Below are positions 1 to 9,591 of a stretch of DNA of 64,000 nt, piece by piece; the stretch's first letter is position 1; each line of letters starts with the position of its first letter. This DNA is from EW11 sp035765635 (GTDB lineage Bacteria; Verrucomicrobiota; Verrucomicrobiia; Opitutales; Opitutaceae): NCBI GenBank assembly GCA_035765635.1, contig DASTWZ010000022.1, forward strand, positions 7,211 to 71,210, read 5' to 3'. Under the pieces are notes generated by a model. It saw only the letters and a list, made by a program, of their open reading frames with translations, searched no databases and was not told the DNA's origin. The position numbers and the translations under genes are program-made.

Positions 1-1334
1 AGCCCCCAGGGCGCGTCATCGAAAAGTCCTTCTTGCTCGAAGTATTTTCGCGCGGTGAGCCGGCGCGCGTCGGCCTTGGCCGCGGCGAGCAGAGCCGATT
101 GATTGTCGGAAAAAATCTTCCGCGCCTGCGCGGCGCTCTGGCCCTTCCAGGATTTCTGCGTCACGAGCGCGCTTCCGCCGTGCGCGGCCAGGCAGTCGTT
201 GATCACGCTCTCGTCGACGCCGAGGCGGCGCGCGAAAATCTTCGCGTTGATCGCGGGCTGCGGATCCATCATCCAGCGCAGATGACGCGCATCGAGTTCC
301 GCGAGTGACGCGTGATGCCAGGCGATCCGCGAGCCATAGATGTAGCGGCAATCGATGTGTTTGAATCGTGGCACGCGCGCTTGCACGGCGAGGGCAATCT
401 GGCGCATGACCTGGCCATCGCGCGAAACGTAATAGAGCCGTTCGAGTCCGGCATCGTGCGCGCGGACGAACGTCCACAGCGCGAACGCCGCCATCATCGG
501 CCCGAGCAAGCTCGCGCCGACCTCGCCGAGCTGAGGACTTTGCACTGTATTCGAAACTTGGAGACGCGCATTTCGCGAGGCCGCGGCCATATGTCCGGGC
601 AAGCCGAGCAGCTCTGGCGAAAAAGGAACGTGGAGTTTTTCTATCGGCCCAAGTTGAGTCGCACGCACCCGGTGAGTGTGAAAGCCGAGGCCGCGGGGAA
701 CTTTCCAGTCGCCTTTTTCCGCGTCTCCCACGTGCAGAATCGACAGCGGAGGAAGCTGGAAATGTTCTTCGAGTTTTTTGAAGAGGCCGCCGTGGGCCTT
801 CGACACACGATGCTCGCACGAGACGAAGAGTCGCTCGGATTCCTGCGCCGCGCCGAATTTGACCAGCGTGTCCTTGATGAACGCTGACGGCAGGTACATG
901 TCGCTGACGAAGGCAATCTTGCAGCTCCGGCTGCGAGCGAGATTCACGTACTCGATGGCCTGCGCATAGGGACGGAACGAGCGGCGCTCCAATTCGATTT
1001 CGAGCTGCTGGGCGCGTTCGCATTGCTCGTCATTCCACCGCAGTCGCTCGCGCAGCACCGTGTAGATTTCGGCGAGATTAGGTTCGTTGTCCGTGCGGGC
1101 GAGGCGCGCCTGGTTTTCCGCGATGACGCGGAGTCGCCCAAAACGCCCCGGCGCCATGGCGACACTGATCAAACCGTAATCCTGCAGCGTCTGTCCGAGG
1201 TCGATGAAGAGATCGGTCGGCTTCGCAAACGTGCGCGTCAGCAACGTGTCGAAAACATCGAAACTCACGCCCTTCACCGCGAGGCGATCGAGGAGCGCGC
1301 TGAACTTATCGATGGAAAGTTCGACGGCGCTCAT
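1..1334 (-). CDS. HAD-superfamily hydrolase-like protein (COG5610 type), 3' end outside window
   Basis: The frame is open from an ATG at 1334 to the left edge (444 codons seen, no stop), so the C-terminus is missing. The N-terminus has HAD motif I as SFDVFDTLLTR, with the nucleophile Asp near residue 26 and the second Asp near 29. It is followed by FVSDMY (motif II), SKAHGG with the motif III Lys, and HVGDAEKGD (motif IV). Proteins of this kind sit in capsule and O-antigen clusters next to glycosyltransferases; their substrate is not known to me. The start overlaps the stop of the upstream glycosyltransferase as ATGA, so it is probably translationally coupled and part of the polysaccharide operon. 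Only part of it shows up as fragments in ATG-to-stop ORF calls. Confidence 0.8.
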   Translation of the reverse strand, partial: MSAVELSIDKFSALLDRLAVKGVSFDVFDTLLTRTFAKPTDLFIDLGQTLQDYGLISVAMAPGRFGRLRVIAENQARLARTDNEPNLAEIYTVLRERLRWNDEQCERAQQLEIELERRSFRPYAQAIEYVNLARSRSCKIAFVSDMYLPSAFIKDTLVKFGAAQESERLFVSCEHRVSKAHGGLFKKLEEHFQLPPLSILHVGDAEKGDWKVPRGLGFHTHRVRATQLGPIEKLHVPFSPELLGLPGHMAAASRNARLQVSNTVQSPQLGEVGASLLGPMMAAFALWTFVRAHDAGLERLYYVSRDGQVMRQIALAVQARVPRFKHIDCRYIYGSRIAWHHASLAELDARHLRWMMDPQPAINAKIFARRLGVDESVINDCLAAHGGSALVTQKSWKGQSAAQARKIFSDNQSALLAAAKADARRLTARKYFEQEGLFDDAPWG

Positions 1335-2602
1335 GGCGTGGCGGAGGTGACGTGCGTCGTCGGCCGTGTCGCGGCCGCGGTCGACGTCGAATTTTTCGCG
1401 GAGCCGGCGTACAGTTTTAGATGCGTGTCGATGAAGTCCCTCGGAGCGTATTTCGCCGCGGCGTAGGCCCGAGCGTTTTGCCCCCAGGCGTTGAGATCGG
1501 CGGAGGTGAGCGCGGTGCGCAGCGCCGCATCGAGCTGCGACTGGTCTCCGGTGGGAACCAGGAAGCCATCGTGTCCGTGTTCGATCATCTCCGGCACCCC
1601 GCCCGTGGCGAAGCCGATCACGGGCGTGGCCGCGGACATCGATTCCTGGATCGTGATGGGCAGATTGTCCTGCAGGGAGGAGAAGAGAAACAAATCTGCT
1701 GCGGCAAAAAGTTGCCCCATGCGGACGCGACTCTCGACCAATCCCGTCGACCAGAAATCGATTCCAGGCAGATGCCTTTCGAGTGAATCAATCGGATTGC
1801 CGATGAGAATGACGAGCGGCTTCAGGTCGGCGCAGGCCCGCACGGCGCTCAGCGCGAATTTCGTGCCCTTGCGCGGATCGGCCAGATAGTGCGCGGAGAT
1901 CGCGATGACTTTTCGCTGCGGATCAATGCCGAGTTGCTGACGGGCCGTGCGGCGGTCGACGAAGCGATAGGGCGCGGGATCGAAACCATTTGGCAGCGTG
2001 ATGCCCGGGATTTTCCAGCGAAGATGCGCCTCGGCTTCACGGCGCAGCCAGTCGGAAGGGTAAATGTAGTGGATGGATGAATACTGCGCGGCCTTGCGGT
2101 TAACCGCTTGGTTGTACCGCGTGAAATCGTATTTCCCGATCGAGCGGCGCTGCGGACATTCGCCGCAATGTGTTTTGTATCTGGCGCAGCTCAGCGGATA
2201 GATGCAACCGCCGGTCAGGTGATGAAAGTCGTGCGCGGTGAAAAAGGTCCGTTTCCAGCGCGACAGATGCGCGATGCTGCGCATGGAAATCGTGTTCGCG
2301 TGATCGTGGAAATGGACGGCTTCGAATTCGCGAAAAAGGTTGCGGAAGAGGAACCGCTCCTCGAGGGCGAGCAGCGTCGGGATCCCGAGTCGCTGCGTCT
2401 TGTGCTGCAACGTCCGCACGAGCCGGGAGCGCCGATCACGGCCGAAGAGCGGCCGTTGAAAAGTGTCCGGCGAGCCGATGATCTGCCCGCAAAAATGCGT
2501 GGCTTGGTGCCCGGCGTGAAGGATGCCGCGCGCAAGATCTTCGGCGATGCGGCTCGCTCCGCCACCGGGCGCGTTTGCTCGGCTGACGACCGCGATCTTC
2601 AT
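1331..2602 (-). CDS. Glycosyltransferase family 4
   Basis: The 423-residue protein begins MKIAVVSRANAPGGGASRIAEDL, the usual Rossmann start of GT-B enzymes. A Cys-rich stretch (CIYPLSC...CGECP, about residues 145-165) is typical of a GT4 subgroup in exopolysaccharide clusters. The donor-binding half has LPNGFD and the E-x7-E region QESMSAATPVIGFATGG near residue 330. It should add a sugar from an activated nucleotide donor to a lipid-linked repeat unit at the cytoplasmic membrane; donor and acceptor cannot be read from sequence. It follows the ABC ATPase gene by 3 bases and overlaps the next gene by 4. Confidence 0.9.
   Translation of the reverse strand: MKIAVVSRANAPGGGASRIAEDLARGILHAGHQATHFCGQIIGSPDTFQRPLFGRDRRSRLVRTLQHKTQRLGIPTLLALEERFLFRNLFREFEAVHFHDHANTISMRSIAHLSRWKRTFFTAHDFHHLTGGCIYPLSCARYKTHCGECPQRRSIGKYDFTRYNQAVNRKAAQYSSIHYIYPSDWLRREAEAHLRWKIPGITLPNGFDPAPYRFVDRRTARQQLGIDPQRKVIAISAHYLADPRKGTKFALSAVRACADLKPLVILIGNPIDSLERHLPGIDFWSTGLVESRVRMGQLFAAADLFLFSSLQDNLPITIQESMSAATPVIGFATGGVPEMIEHGHDGFLVPTGDQSQLDAALRTALTSADLNAWGQNARAYAAAKYAPRDFIDTHLKLYAGSAKNSTSTAAATRPTTHVTSATP
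2065..2085 (+). repeat. 21-bp palindrome, GTAGTG type
   Basis: Halves TGTAGTG and GAATACT with a 7-bp centre, inside the GT4 gene, on the strand opposite to it. Confidence 0.75.
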
Positions 2603-2605
2603 CGA

Positions 2606-3856
2606 TCAGACACTGGTGGCGATTTCGGTCATAGGCTTGAGACGAACGGCGCCAAAGCCGCGATCGCTCAAGTTATCCGCCGTGCTCGTGTGGACTTCCC
2701 AGATCGCCGCGCCGTTCACGCCGTCGAGACAGTTGTGGCCGGTGAAGACCGCCGTGCTCACGCTGTATGAACCCGGTTGCAGCGGAAAATAATCGACCCC
2801 GAGACGCACCGTGTAGCGGCCCGCGTCGAGATCCCAGGCCTCGCCGTCGGTGTCGCTGTCCAGCGAAAGCAAACGCTGGCCTTCGAGCGTGTCGAAACCC
2901 ACGCCGAGCATGACGCCCTTGGTGGCGCTCTTCAGTTCGAACGTGACGGTCACGTATCCAGGTTTTCCATACGCCAGCGATTTCTGGCCATCGAGGCGCA
3001 TTTCCAGAAGACGGGCGATGCGGCCCTGCTTGTTATTGCGCTCGCGGGATTCGAGCGGAACGACATTCGCCGAGGCTGAATGCTTCGCCGAATAGTAATC
3101 GATCGCCTCGTTCACACTCATGGTGCGGCTGGGCTGCCCGCGTTCGAGCATCACGCAGCGGCTGCAGAGACGGCGGATGGCCGTCATGTTGTGACTGACG
3201 AAGAGAATGGTGCGGTGCTGGTTGTGGGAGATGTTTTCCATTTTGCCCAAACACTTCCGCTGGAAGTCGACGTCGCCGACCGCGAGCACTTCGTCGACCA
3301 GAAGAATTTCCGGTTCGAGATGCGCGGCGACGGCGAACGCGAGGCGCACGTACATGCCGCTCGAATAGCGCTTCACCGGAGTGTCGATGAAGTTGCCGAT
3401 TTCCGAGAAGGCGACGATCTCATCGAACTTTCGCGCGATCTCGGATTTGCGCATGCCGAGAATCGCGCCGTTCAGGAAAATATTATCGCGGCCACTCAGC
3501 TCGGGATGAAAGCCGGTACCGACCTCGAGCAGACTCGCAAGCCGTCCGCGGACCGCGATCTGACCTGTAGTGGGTTCGGTGATACGGCTGAGGATCTTCA
3601 GCAGGGTGCTTTTGCCCGCGCCGTTCCGGCCGATGATGCCGATGACCTCGCCGGGCTGGACTTCGAAATTGATGTCGCGCAGCGCCCAGAATTCCGTGCC
3701 GATCGGCGGGCCCTTCTTGCCGTCCGGGATTTCGTGAGTCCGGCCGCGCAGGCGATCGACGATGCGGCCGACTTCTTCGCGGAAACTCGTCATGCCGAGT
3801 TTACCCAGACGGTACTTCTTCGAAATGCCTGTGACCTCAATGATCGGACGTGCCAT
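2606..3856 (-). CDS. Polysaccharide ABC exporter ATP-binding subunit, Wzt-like
   Basis: This 416-residue ATPase couples ATP hydrolysis to export of a finished, lipid-linked polysaccharide. Walker A is GRNGAGKST, the signature is YSSGMYVRLAFA (the SSGM form seen in Wzt/TagH exporters), and Walker B is ILLVDEVLAVGD. After about residue 265 there is a beta-rich extension (VTVTFELKSATKGVMLGVGFDT...) like the Wzt C-terminal domain, which binds the modified chain end in characterised O-antigen exporters. The partner permease is the gene at 4959-5828, separated from it by one glycosyltransferase gene and a 187-base gap. Confidence 0.92.
   Translation of the reverse strand: MARPIIEVTGISKKYRLGKLGMTSFREEVGRIVDRLRGRTHEIPDGKKGPPIGTEFWALRDINFEVQPGEVIGIIGRNGAGKSTLLKILSRITEPTTGQIAVRGRLASLLEVGTGFHPELSGRDNIFLNGAILGMRKSEIARKFDEIVAFSEIGNFIDTPVKRYSSGMYVRLAFAVAAHLEPEILLVDEVLAVGDVDFQRKCLGKMENISHNQHRTILFVSHNMTAIRRLCSRCVMLERGQPSRTMSVNEAIDYYSAKHSASANVVPLESRERNNKQGRIARLLEMRLDGQKSLAYGKPGYVTVTFELKSATKGVMLGVGFDTLEGQRLLSLDSDTDGEAWDLDAGRYTVRLGVDYFPLQPGSYSVSTAVFTGHNCLDGVNGAAIWEVHTSTADNLSDRGFGAVRLKPMTEIATSV
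2953..2973. repeat. 21-bp palindrome, GTAT/ATAC type
   Basis: Halves CGTATCC and CCATACG, inside the Wzt-like ATPase gene. Confidence 0.65.
3566..3586 (+). repeat. 21-bp palindrome, GTAGTG type
   Basis: Halves TGTAGTG and TGATACG, inside the Wzt-like ATPase gene near its Walker A coding region. Confidence 0.75.
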
Positions 3857-4043
3857 GGACGTGATAGAAAAACGGGTGAAATGCCCCTAGGCGAGATTGG
3901 AAATGCAAAAATACTGCTTTAACTATGGCCGCTTGTTAACGATTTAATGTGGAAAACCTTAAGCAAAGCGAGCTCCCGTATCGGCACGGCGGCGGGATGA
4001 ATAAAGCGGTCGCCCCTGAAATTAGAGGAAAACGCCCGGCTCG
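3857..4043. other. 187-bp non-coding gap inside the polysaccharide operon
   Basis: No ORF of weight lies here. The stretch is distinctly more AT-rich than its flanks (for example 3900-3970). It separates the 4044-4958 glycosyltransferase from the Wzt-like ATPase gene, so it may hold an internal promoter for the distal three genes. I could not fix -35 and -10 boxes. Confidence 0.35.
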
Positions 4044-4937
4044 TTACGATTTTCTCGCTGCTCGCGCGACGTCACGCAGGGCATGTCGCATGCCAATATA
4101 GCGGGAGATGGGCCGGTCAAACTCGTCAGCCGGCGCGACATACGAGCCGCTAAACCATTGGTTGAGCGAGGCGCCCTCGTCCTGTTGAAGCCGGCGAATC
4201 AGTCCGAGCAGCGTGGGCTCGTCGAGTTTCCAGCCCGCCGGTGCACCCTTGAAGGCTGGCCCGCCGGACTGATGGGAAAGGCAAAGGTTGGCCGCGTAGA
4301 CTGCCGAGGTTTGAAAATCCAAGTAAGGGCGAAGAAAGGACCCTTCGTTCTGAAGATAGCGGTAGGCCATTTCGGGTCCGAGAATTCCGACATTCGTCAC
4401 CAATGGAAACGGATGCGCGCGCCGCAGTTTGAGGAGAAATTCCGTTCCGATGGAGACCGGCGCCAGAGGCTTGGAGCTGCGCAAAATTTCGTCAGCCGCA
4501 TGCAAATAAAAATCGATGATCGTCTGGTCCGAGCAAAAGACCGACATCGCATTGTTGACCGTGAGCTTGAACTGCGGCCGCCCAAAGACGACGCGGTCGA
4601 GCCAGACCTCGCGGCAAAACGCGTAGCCGTGGCTCAACGGCAAGGTTAGCTTTTCCGGCGCGAAAACCAGGGCATCGGCGTCCAGCCAAATGGCCCGATC
4701 GTAGCCCTCGGCCAGGAGATTCTTGGCGGCGACGAGCCTCGCGTAGTCCGCCAGAATGCATTTGTGCGCCGAAGCCCGCGGGTAGAGTTCGCGTGGAACG
4801 AGATCGAAAAAACGATCATCGTAGAACGTGTACTCGAAGCCCTGAGCGTCTGCCCAGCCTCGAACTGAATCCAAACAAGCTTGGATCCAGCTGGGAACGT
4901 CTCGCGTGCGGAACGACTGATAGACAACGGTCCTCAT
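4044..4937 (-). CDS. Putative GT-A type glycosyltransferase
   Basis: Reading from the ATG at 4937 gives about 297 residues beginning MRTVVYQSF. An in-frame TTG directly after the permease stop (4958) would add seven residues. The motif RAIWLDADALVF (about residue 90) is a DxD-like metal and nucleotide-sugar site in a GT-A fold. SIGTEFLLKLRR and HQSGGPAFKG could line the acceptor site. No transmembrane segment is evident, so it should act in the cytosol on the growing polysaccharide. Its place between the two ABC exporter subunits supports a role in the same pathway. The exact family is unresolved. Confidence 0.7.
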   Translation of the reverse strand: MRTVVYQSFRTRDVPSWIQACLDSVRGWADAQGFEYTFYDDRFFDLVPRELYPRASAHKCILADYARLVAAKNLLAEGYDRAIWLDADALVFAPEKLTLPLSHGYAFCREVWLDRVVFGRPQFKLTVNNAMSVFCSDQTIIDFYLHAADEILRSSKPLAPVSIGTEFLLKLRRAHPFPLVTNVGILGPEMAYRYLQNEGSFLRPYLDFQTSAVYAANLCLSHQSGGPAFKGAPAGWKLDEPTLLGLIRRLQQDEGASLNQWFSGSYVAPADEFDRPISRYIGMRHALRDVARAARKS

Positions 4938-4942
4938 CGATC

Positions 4943-4963
4943 CGTATCCGCAGCGCAACTACA
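4943..4963. repeat. 21-bp palindrome at a gene junction
   Basis: Halves CGTATCC and AACTACA. It covers the stop codon of the ABC-2 permease gene and ends 6 bp before the ATG of the next glycosyltransferase. Confidence 0.7.
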
Positions 4964-5828
4964 CCGTGTCGACAAACGTGCGCGCGGCGCGTTGGAAGAG
5001 CATCAGTCCGACAAAGAACATTAGGACACTGATGCCGAAGGAAATGCCGTAGAACGGAAAACTGAAGGTGCCCTTGCCCATCAGACTGAATCGCATCGCT
5101 TCGACGACCATCGTCATTGGATTGAGCACGCCGAGCCATTGCCAGTCGTGCGGCAATTTTTTCAACAAAGACGACAGGGGATAAATGATCGGCGTCGCGT
5201 ACATCCAGAGTTGCACCAGGAAATTCGAGAGATGGTGGAAGTCGCGATACTTGGCGGTCAGCGCGGAGAGCGCCATGCCGACGCCGAGAGCGAGCAGGGC
5301 TGTGTGCACGATATAAATCGGCAGCATGAAGAGCATGGCGCTTGGCGCGAGGCCGTCAGCTTTGCCGGTGAAATGGTAGAGCACGAAAATCGCGGTGAAG
5401 GTGCAGAGCTGGATTGTAAAGGTAAACAAGTGCGAAACCGACATCGCCAGCGGCACGATCAGACGCGGAAAATAGACTTTGCCGAAGAGGTGGGCGTTTC
5501 CGGTGAACGTGTTCGCCGTCGAGCTCAGCACGCTCGAGAAATACGACCAGCAAACGAGGCCGCTCATGTAGAACAGCGTCGGGTTCATTTCGTCCGTCGA
5601 GATGCCGACGACGCGGCCGAAAACCAGCGTGAACACGACCGTGGTGATCAGCGGATTGATGATGAACCACAACGGCCCCAGGACGGTCTGCTGGTACTTC
5701 GAAACGAAGTCGCGCCGCACGAGAAGAATGAGCAGATCGCGATAATCCCTCAGGCCTTTCCAATCGATGTTGAACCATCCCTGGTTCGGGCGAATGAAGA
5801 TTTCGAAGTCAGTGTTTTCTTTGGACAT
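4959..5828 (-). CDS. ABC-2 type polysaccharide export permease, Wzm-like
   Basis: The 289-residue membrane protein has about six hydrophobic segments. It has the typical start of this family: a cytosolic amphipathic N-terminus with YRDLLILLVRRDFVSKYQQTVLGPLWFIINPL. This is the permease partner of the Wzt-like ATPase at 2606-3856 and should form the inner-membrane channel for the lipid-linked polymer. The gene starts 11 bases after the stop of the O-antigen-ligase-like gene. A 21-bp palindrome of the dispersed family covers its stop codon. Confidence 0.92.
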   Translation of the reverse strand: MSKENTDFEIFIRPNQGWFNIDWKGLRDYRDLLILLVRRDFVSKYQQTVLGPLWFIINPLITTVVFTLVFGRVVGISTDEMNPTLFYMSGLVCWSYFSSVLSSTANTFTGNAHLFGKVYFPRLIVPLAMSVSHLFTFTIQLCTFTAIFVLYHFTGKADGLAPSAMLFMLPIYIVHTALLALGVGMALSALTAKYRDFHHLSNFLVQLWMYATPIIYPLSSLLKKLPHDWQWLGVLNPMTMVVEAMRFSLMGKGTFSFPFYGISFGISVLMFFVGLMLFQRAARTFVDTV

Positions 5829-5839
5829 GTGCGGAAGAT

Positions 5840-7366
5840 CTAGAACGAGCGACTCTCCAGAGGCCGATAGGAACTGAGCAGCGCCAGAAGCGTCGTCGCG
5901 TAGAGTGCGTTGGCTGGAATTTGTAGTGGAAAATCGATTAAAGCCTGCAGCAAGACCGCAATTAGCGCAGCCAGTGCGCCAAAACAGGCGACAGAGTTTT
6001 CAGACCAGCGTCCACTTCGGAAGACCTTAGAAGGCAGGACCCTGCAAAGCGGAATGATGCTCAGGACTCCAACAGCCAGGATCAATCCCGCGCCGACAAG
6101 GCCCCATTCAATTGCCGTCTGCAGGTAGTCCTCGTGGGTGAATTGGAGGTACAAATAGAAGGTTCCGATCGTCGGATCCGTGCCGTGCTGGCTGACCGCA
6201 GTAATCCAGCCACCGGGACCAAAACCGAAGAGCGGACGAAGCGCGATGCACCGGAGCGCGAAGGCATACGCCGCGCCGCGATCCTTCAGTCTGTATTCAC
6301 TGTGTGGGTACGGAATGGCGAGATCGTCGCGGACCAATCGCGGCCAATCCGCCTTTGCGGGCATCGGCGCGGGCGGACGATTGCTCGCGGAAAGATCGAG
6401 CATTTTCCAGCGCGCCTGGATTTGCTGAAGCCGCCCGGAACGCTTGAGCGTCCAGCCAACGGCCGGGACCAGCACGCAGATCGCCACCGCCACGGCGAGA
6501 ATTCGGCGCGGGGAAAACGAAGCGAATCGGATCGGACGGATCACGGCCAAAACCACGAGCAAAGTGACCGCCGCCAGCACTTGCGGCAGGCGCGACACGT
6601 GGGCGGTGTGGCCGACCAAAATCAGCAACGCGCACAGACCAAACGCGACGCCGCGCGTGCCCGCCCCGGCAATCCGTTTGTATTGGCTGGCCCAATACAG
6701 ACTCAGGCAGAGTGCCGGCGGCCACGTGAGATTGAGAAACGCGCCGGCTGACGTGAAATGATAGAAAGAACCGAAGAACGGACTCGGCATATGCAGATGC
6801 GGCGGCTGCCAATAAACGCCGCGTGCTCGCGTCGCGTTTTGAACCAAACCCAGCACGACGACCAGGACGCCGCCGCCAATCATCGCTCCCTGAAACGTGC
6901 GCCGAAGTTTCGCGTTTCTCGACAAGTCGGAGACGACGAGAAAACTGCAAGCCAGCCCGGAGCAGAGCAGAGTGATCGCGGCGGGAGTTCGCAGAATAAT
7001 GCTCTCCGGCCAGCGGCTCGCGATTCGCGCCCAGTGCGACCGGGTGAATGAATCGATCGCGTCGCCGTTGAAAATCGCGAAGACGCCGCGTATCCAAAAA
7101 TACACGACAACCGCGCCGACCACGATCAGCAACGCACGATCGATCCGGGGCCGCCGACGCTCGAGGAAGAGAGCCACAATCCAAAGCGCGAGCACGGCGT
7201 GCAAGGCCACGCCCAAGGCATGCAGCGGCAGCGGACGCGTGCAGGCGTAAGCAAGCGGAGCGCCCAGTAGAACTGCGACGCTCGCGACGGCCGCTGAGTG
7301 CGAGATGGGGCCTGGTTCTCGCTCAGCGTGCGGCGCATCCAGCCCGATTGCGTGCGCCGCATTCAA
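5840..7366 (-). CDS. O-antigen ligase / polymerase-like membrane protein
   Basis: The protein has 508 residues and about 10-12 hydrophobic segments. Near residue 385 is the conserved loop FGFGPGGWITAV...FTHEDYLQTAIEWGLVGA, the H-x-D-x-LQ-x3-E-x-G pattern of the Wzy_C/O-antigen-ligase family. It probably polymerises or ligates sugar repeat units on the periplasmic face. The start is a TTG immediately after the stop of the kinase gene (TGA-TTG), chosen because the frame has no ATG near the N-terminus. That suggests translational coupling. Confidence 0.85.
   Translation of the reverse strand: MNAAHAIGLDAPHAEREPGPISHSAAVASVAVLLGAPLAYACTRPLPLHALGVALHAVLALWIVALFLERRRPRIDRALLIVVGAVVVYFWIRGVFAIFNGDAIDSFTRSHWARIASRWPESIILRTPAAITLLCSGLACSFLVVSDLSRNAKLRRTFQGAMIGGGVLVVVLGLVQNATRARGVYWQPPHLHMPSPFFGSFYHFTSAGAFLNLTWPPALCLSLYWASQYKRIAGAGTRGVAFGLCALLILVGHTAHVSRLPQVLAAVTLLVVLAVIRPIRFASFSPRRILAVAVAICVLVPAVGWTLKRSGRLQQIQARWKMLDLSASNRPPAPMPAKADWPRLVRDDLAIPYPHSEYRLKDRGAAYAFALRCIALRPLFGFGPGGWITAVSQHGTDPTIGTFYLYLQFTHEDYLQTAIEWGLVGAGLILAVGVLSIIPLCRVLPSKVFRSGRWSENSVACFGALAALIAVLLQALIDFPLQIPANALYATTLLALLSSYRPLESRSF
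6679..6699. repeat. 21-bp palindrome, perfect 8-bp arms
   Basis: Arms TGTATTGG and CCAATACA are exact complements around a 5-bp centre. It lies inside the O-antigen-ligase-like gene. Confidence 0.8.
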
Positions 7367-9556
7367 TCAGGTCGTCACTTTTTCGGTCTGGTAGGACCGA
7401 TAGTACTCCGAGCCATACGAACCGTAGCCGTCGTAACCGTAATTCATCACGGAAGAGGAAGGCACGCAGTTCAGCACGACGCCGAGAACATGGACGCCCG
7501 AATCGGTGAACTTGGTGAGCGTTTTCTTGATCATCGCCTTGCGGACCGTTTTGAAACGGCAGACGTAGACCAGTTCGGAGCAGAAGCGCGACAAGAGCAG
7601 CGCATCCGGGAAAACCGAGGACGGCGGCGTATCGATCACGATTAGATCGTAATGTTTCGAGAGCTTGTTGAAGAGATCGCAGCTCGCGATCTGGTCGATC
7701 ACTTCGGTCGGATTCTTGATCGCATCACCGGCGGGAAGGAGATCGAACGCCGGACCGATGTTCATGATGCCCATCTTGTGGGTGTCGACTTGAACATCGG
7801 AACGATGCGAGTTCTCGCGCAGCCATGGCAAAAGACCGATGCCCGCAGTGGCGCCGAAATAACGGCGCAGCGTCGGACGGCGGAAGTCGCAATCGACGAG
7901 CAGCGTCTTGCGGCCATGCGCGGCGAAGACGGCGGCGAGATTGCTTGCGGTCAAGCTCTTGCCTTCGCTCGGAACGCTCGAGGTGACCAGCAGGCGTTTC
8001 GGGAAAGGGACGACGGAGCGGATTTCAATTTCGCTGAAGATGCCGCGATACGCCTCGCTCAATGAATCGTCCTTTCCGAGACGAAACACATTGGGGCGCT
8101 CGGTCTCGCTCAACTTCTTCATCGTCTTGATGCCGCCGAGCAGGATCTGCTCGAGGCCGGACTCGACGTCGTGTGGTGACTTCACGCGCGAATCGAGAAA
8201 GCCCAAACCGAGTGGGATGCCGAAAAGCAACACGAACGCGATGGCGCCGGCTTGAAGGGCAACCTGTTTCGGCGTGCCGTTGACCGGAATGGTCGGGACG
8301 TTGGCGCGATCGAGGACGCGGATATTCACGTTCTCGAGCTGGCTGACGATCGTCGCTTCCTGCAGACGTTGTTGAATGCTGTTCAGCGAGCGATTCTTGA
8401 AATTATAGTCATCTTCCAGGAATTTATATTGATCCGTCGTGCGGTCCAATTCCTGGAGGCGGCGTTCCATATCGGCGAACTGCTGACGAGCGCGTTTCTC
8501 TTGTTCGATCGCGAACGCATAGCGCGTTTTGTATTCCCCGATCGCGAGCTCGATATTGGTTTTCAAACGATCTTGCACGCCCGCGATGGCCATCTCGTTT
8601 TCCTTCATCTTCGGATGGTCCTCGAGATAACGGTCGGCGAGCATGACGCGCTGCGCTTTCAGGTTCTGCAGATCGGTGCGCAAACCGGAGATGCCATTGA
8701 CGCTGGCGATTTGAGGGAGCTCGGTGAGATCTTTGCCGGCCTTCTGAAATTGCTCGATGGTGTCGAGAATCGCCTTGAGCGAATTCTGATCCATTTGAGC
8801 GGTCACGAGTTGTTGACCGAGTTGAGTCACGGTCGAGGCCACGACGGAGCGAGCTTCGCCGAGAGAGGCCATGCTGTGTTTCTCGCGGAAATCCTGCATG
8901 GCGCGAGTGGCGGACTCCAATTCGGCATGCTTCTCTTCGGCCTGATTACGCAACCAGAGAATGGCGGAGTTGGTGCCGGTCATCGCTTCGTCGAGCATGA
9001 AATCGATGTACTTGCGGGCGAAACGATTCGCGATGAGCGCCGCGGCCTCGGGGTCGCGATGCATCGATCCGATGTGAACGATCGTCGTGGCCTTTTCTTC
9101 GCGCAGTTGAATCGACGGACGGATGATCGCGCGCAGGCTCATCGGAGCCGCGTTTGGATTATCAGGATCGCGGTAGGCGGCTTGGATGAGTTCCGCTTCC
9201 TTGGGCGAGAAGGATTGGAGAACGTAGTCGAGGAACGTGTCGCTCTTCATGCGCGCCAAATGCGTGTGAAGATCGAGGGCCGACGAGGTGGTCGTATCGA
9301 CGACCTCGGTGATGTTCAGCACCTTCTTTTCCTTGGGCTCAAACAGCAGTTGAACCTCCGTGTAATATATCGGGTCGTGGCGCGGCTGGAAGAGAATGAA
9401 CGCTCCACCGGCGAGGAGGGCGACAATCAGCCCGATCCACCAGCGCTCGAGAAACATGTTGAGCAGTGCGCGCGGTGAAATGCCACTGAACCCCTTTGCC
9501 GCTGCGGGAGCTTCAGCGCGTTTACTGTAACTGACTGCCTTGTTTGTTTTAGCCAT
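7367..9556 (-). CDS. Polysaccharide co-polymerase with C-terminal tyrosine autokinase (Wzc/BY-kinase type)
   Basis: The protein has 729 residues. A Wzz-type chain-length domain is flanked by two membrane segments (about 38-58 and 425-450) with coiled-coil between them. The cytosolic kinase follows: Walker A SSVPSEGKSLTASN, Walker A' LLVDCDFRRPTLRR and Walker B LIVIDTPPS. The tail NYGYDGYGSYGSEYYRSYQ carries seven tyrosines, the usual autophosphorylation cluster. In characterised systems the phosphorylation cycle of such kinases controls polymer length and export. Here it lies between the Wza-like and the ligase-like genes, the expected order. No separate phosphatase is seen in this window. 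Confidence 0.93.
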   Translation of the reverse strand: MAKTNKAVSYSKRAEAPAAAKGFSGISPRALLNMFLERWWIGLIVALLAGGAFILFQPRHDPIYYTEVQLLFEPKEKKVLNITEVVDTTTSSALDLHTHLARMKSDTFLDYVLQSFSPKEAELIQAAYRDPDNPNAAPMSLRAIIRPSIQLREEKATTIVHIGSMHRDPEAAALIANRFARKYIDFMLDEAMTGTNSAILWLRNQAEEKHAELESATRAMQDFREKHSMASLGEARSVVASTVTQLGQQLVTAQMDQNSLKAILDTIEQFQKAGKDLTELPQIASVNGISGLRTDLQNLKAQRVMLADRYLEDHPKMKENEMAIAGVQDRLKTNIELAIGEYKTRYAFAIEQEKRARQQFADMERRLQELDRTTDQYKFLEDDYNFKNRSLNSIQQRLQEATIVSQLENVNIRVLDRANVPTIPVNGTPKQVALQAGAIAFVLLFGIPLGLGFLDSRVKSPHDVESGLEQILLGGIKTMKKLSETERPNVFRLGKDDSLSEAYRGIFSEIEIRSVVPFPKRLLVTSSVPSEGKSLTASNLAAVFAAHGRKTLLVDCDFRRPTLRRYFGATAGIGLLPWLRENSHRSDVQVDTHKMGIMNIGPAFDLLPAGDAIKNPTEVIDQIASCDLFNKLSKHYDLIVIDTPPSSVFPDALLLSRFCSELVYVCRFKTVRKAMIKKTLTKFTDSGVHVLGVVLNCVPSSSVMNYGYDGYGSYGSEYYRSYQTEKVTT

Positions 9557-9591
9557 GGCGCCTGGAGGAGTTTGAAATTAAAACGATTACG

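Noticed and set aside
16..1023. 335-codon minus-strand ORF near the left edge
   Set aside because: The HAD motifs are in another minus-strand frame, open from 1334 to the edge; this Arg-rich frame has none.
8252..9478. Long plus-strand ORF opposite the tyrosine autokinase gene
   Set aside because: Antisense shadow; composition without hydrophobic core pattern.
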